NCBI RefSeq assembly: GCF_001557215.1
Contig: NZ_LSJM01000417.1
Span: 1 to 6,365, forward strand
Source of the DNA: Sphingomonas sp. CCH9-E2
GTDB lineage: Bacteria > Pseudomonadota > Alphaproteobacteria > Sphingomonadales > Sphingomonadaceae
DNA: 6,365 nucleotides
Direction: 5' to 3'
Under the pieces are notes generated by a model. The model was given only the letters and a program-made list of their open reading frames with translations. It did not search any database and was not told the DNA's origin. Each line of letters opens with the position of its first letter. The first letter of the stretch is position 1. A program made the translations under genes and the position numbers. Below, one piece after another: positions 6,302 through 6,365 of the stretch.

Positions 6302-6365
6302 TTAGTCCTTTGCGGCACCAGCCCGCTCCCCCACCCGGCCACCCATAGGGTAGCCTGGCTGGGTG
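6302..6365 (-). CDS. Possible C-terminal tail of an upstream gene (partial)
   Basis: On the minus strand one frame enters from the right edge and ends in TAA (6304-6302), two bases before the fliQ ATG, giving 20 residues ending in GERAGAAKD. The spacing would suit a coupled upstream gene, and fliP would be expected from flagellar gene order. The residues do not look like a typical FliP C-terminus. The other two frames are also open here, G/C bias at third positions is only about 70%, and part of the stretch is an inverted repeat. It could equally be untranslated leader. Confidence 0.25.
   Translation of the reverse strand, partial: TQPGYPMGGRVGERAGAAKD
6306..6311 (-). promoter_or_regulatory. 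fliQ ribosome binding site
   Basis: AAAGGA on the minus strand, six bases before the fliQ ATG at 6299; the best-formed ribosome site of the flagellar run. Confidence 0.7.
6332..6365. repeat. Imperfect inverted repeat upstream of fliQ
   Basis: CACCCGGCCA at 6332-6341 and TGGCTGGGTG at 6356-6365 are inverted copies with one mismatch (a G-U wobble in plus-strand RNA, an A-C mismatch in minus-strand RNA), separated by 14 bases. No T-run follows on the minus strand, so it does not look like an intrinsic terminator for that direction. The stem reaches the window edge and may continue. Confidence 0.5.

Noticed and set aside
5475..6305. A 276-codon plus-strand open frame antisense to fliR and fliQ
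   Set aside because: It is rich in Arg, Glu, Asp and His, the usual antisense image of hydrophobic membrane-protein genes.

Overview
This high-GC window has strong G/C third-position bias and looks like part of an alphaproteobacterial chromosome. The protein style and the flagellar gene set suggest a sphingomonad (Sphingomonas or a relative). That taxonomic call is inference; no rRNA or other marker gene is present.

Layout, left to right. (1) Positions 1-337, minus strand: the N-terminal 112 residues of a response-regulator receiver protein, cut by the left edge. (2) Positions 425-961, minus strand: a complete flavodoxin-fold NAD(P)H-dependent FMN reductase family protein. (3) Positions 1030-2100, plus strand: a CaiB/BaiF (family III) CoA-transferase fold protein closest to alpha-methylacyl-CoA racemase, divergent from the reductase across 68 bp. 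It has substitutions at the catalytic histidine and at probable CoA-contacting arginines. (4) Positions 2106-6299, minus strand: a compact flagellar gene run, fliQ, fliR, flhB, fliD, fliS in transcription order. It ends tail to tail with the CoA-transferase gene, with only 5 bp between stop codons. About 20 codons of a possible upstream gene may enter from the right edge.

The flagellar genes form one functional unit. FliQ and FliR are inner-membrane subunits of the type III export gate, and FlhB is the substrate-specificity switch. FliD is the filament cap exported through that gate, and FliS is the flagellin export chaperone. Tight spacing (TGATG overlap of fliR/flhB, 4 nt fliD-fliS, 27 nt flhB-fliD) points to a single transcript with translational coupling. 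The only non-compact junction is fliQ-fliR (126 nt). An unannotated 42-codon frame fills it exactly, its GTG overlapping the fliQ stop and its TGA ending one base before the fliR ATG.

I saw no tRNA, rRNA, CRISPR array, insertion sequence or convincing intrinsic terminator. No stretch over 300 bases lacks a gene. Most of the window is ordinary. The two points most worth a second look are the active-site substitutions in the racemase-like protein and the small frame between fliQ and fliR.
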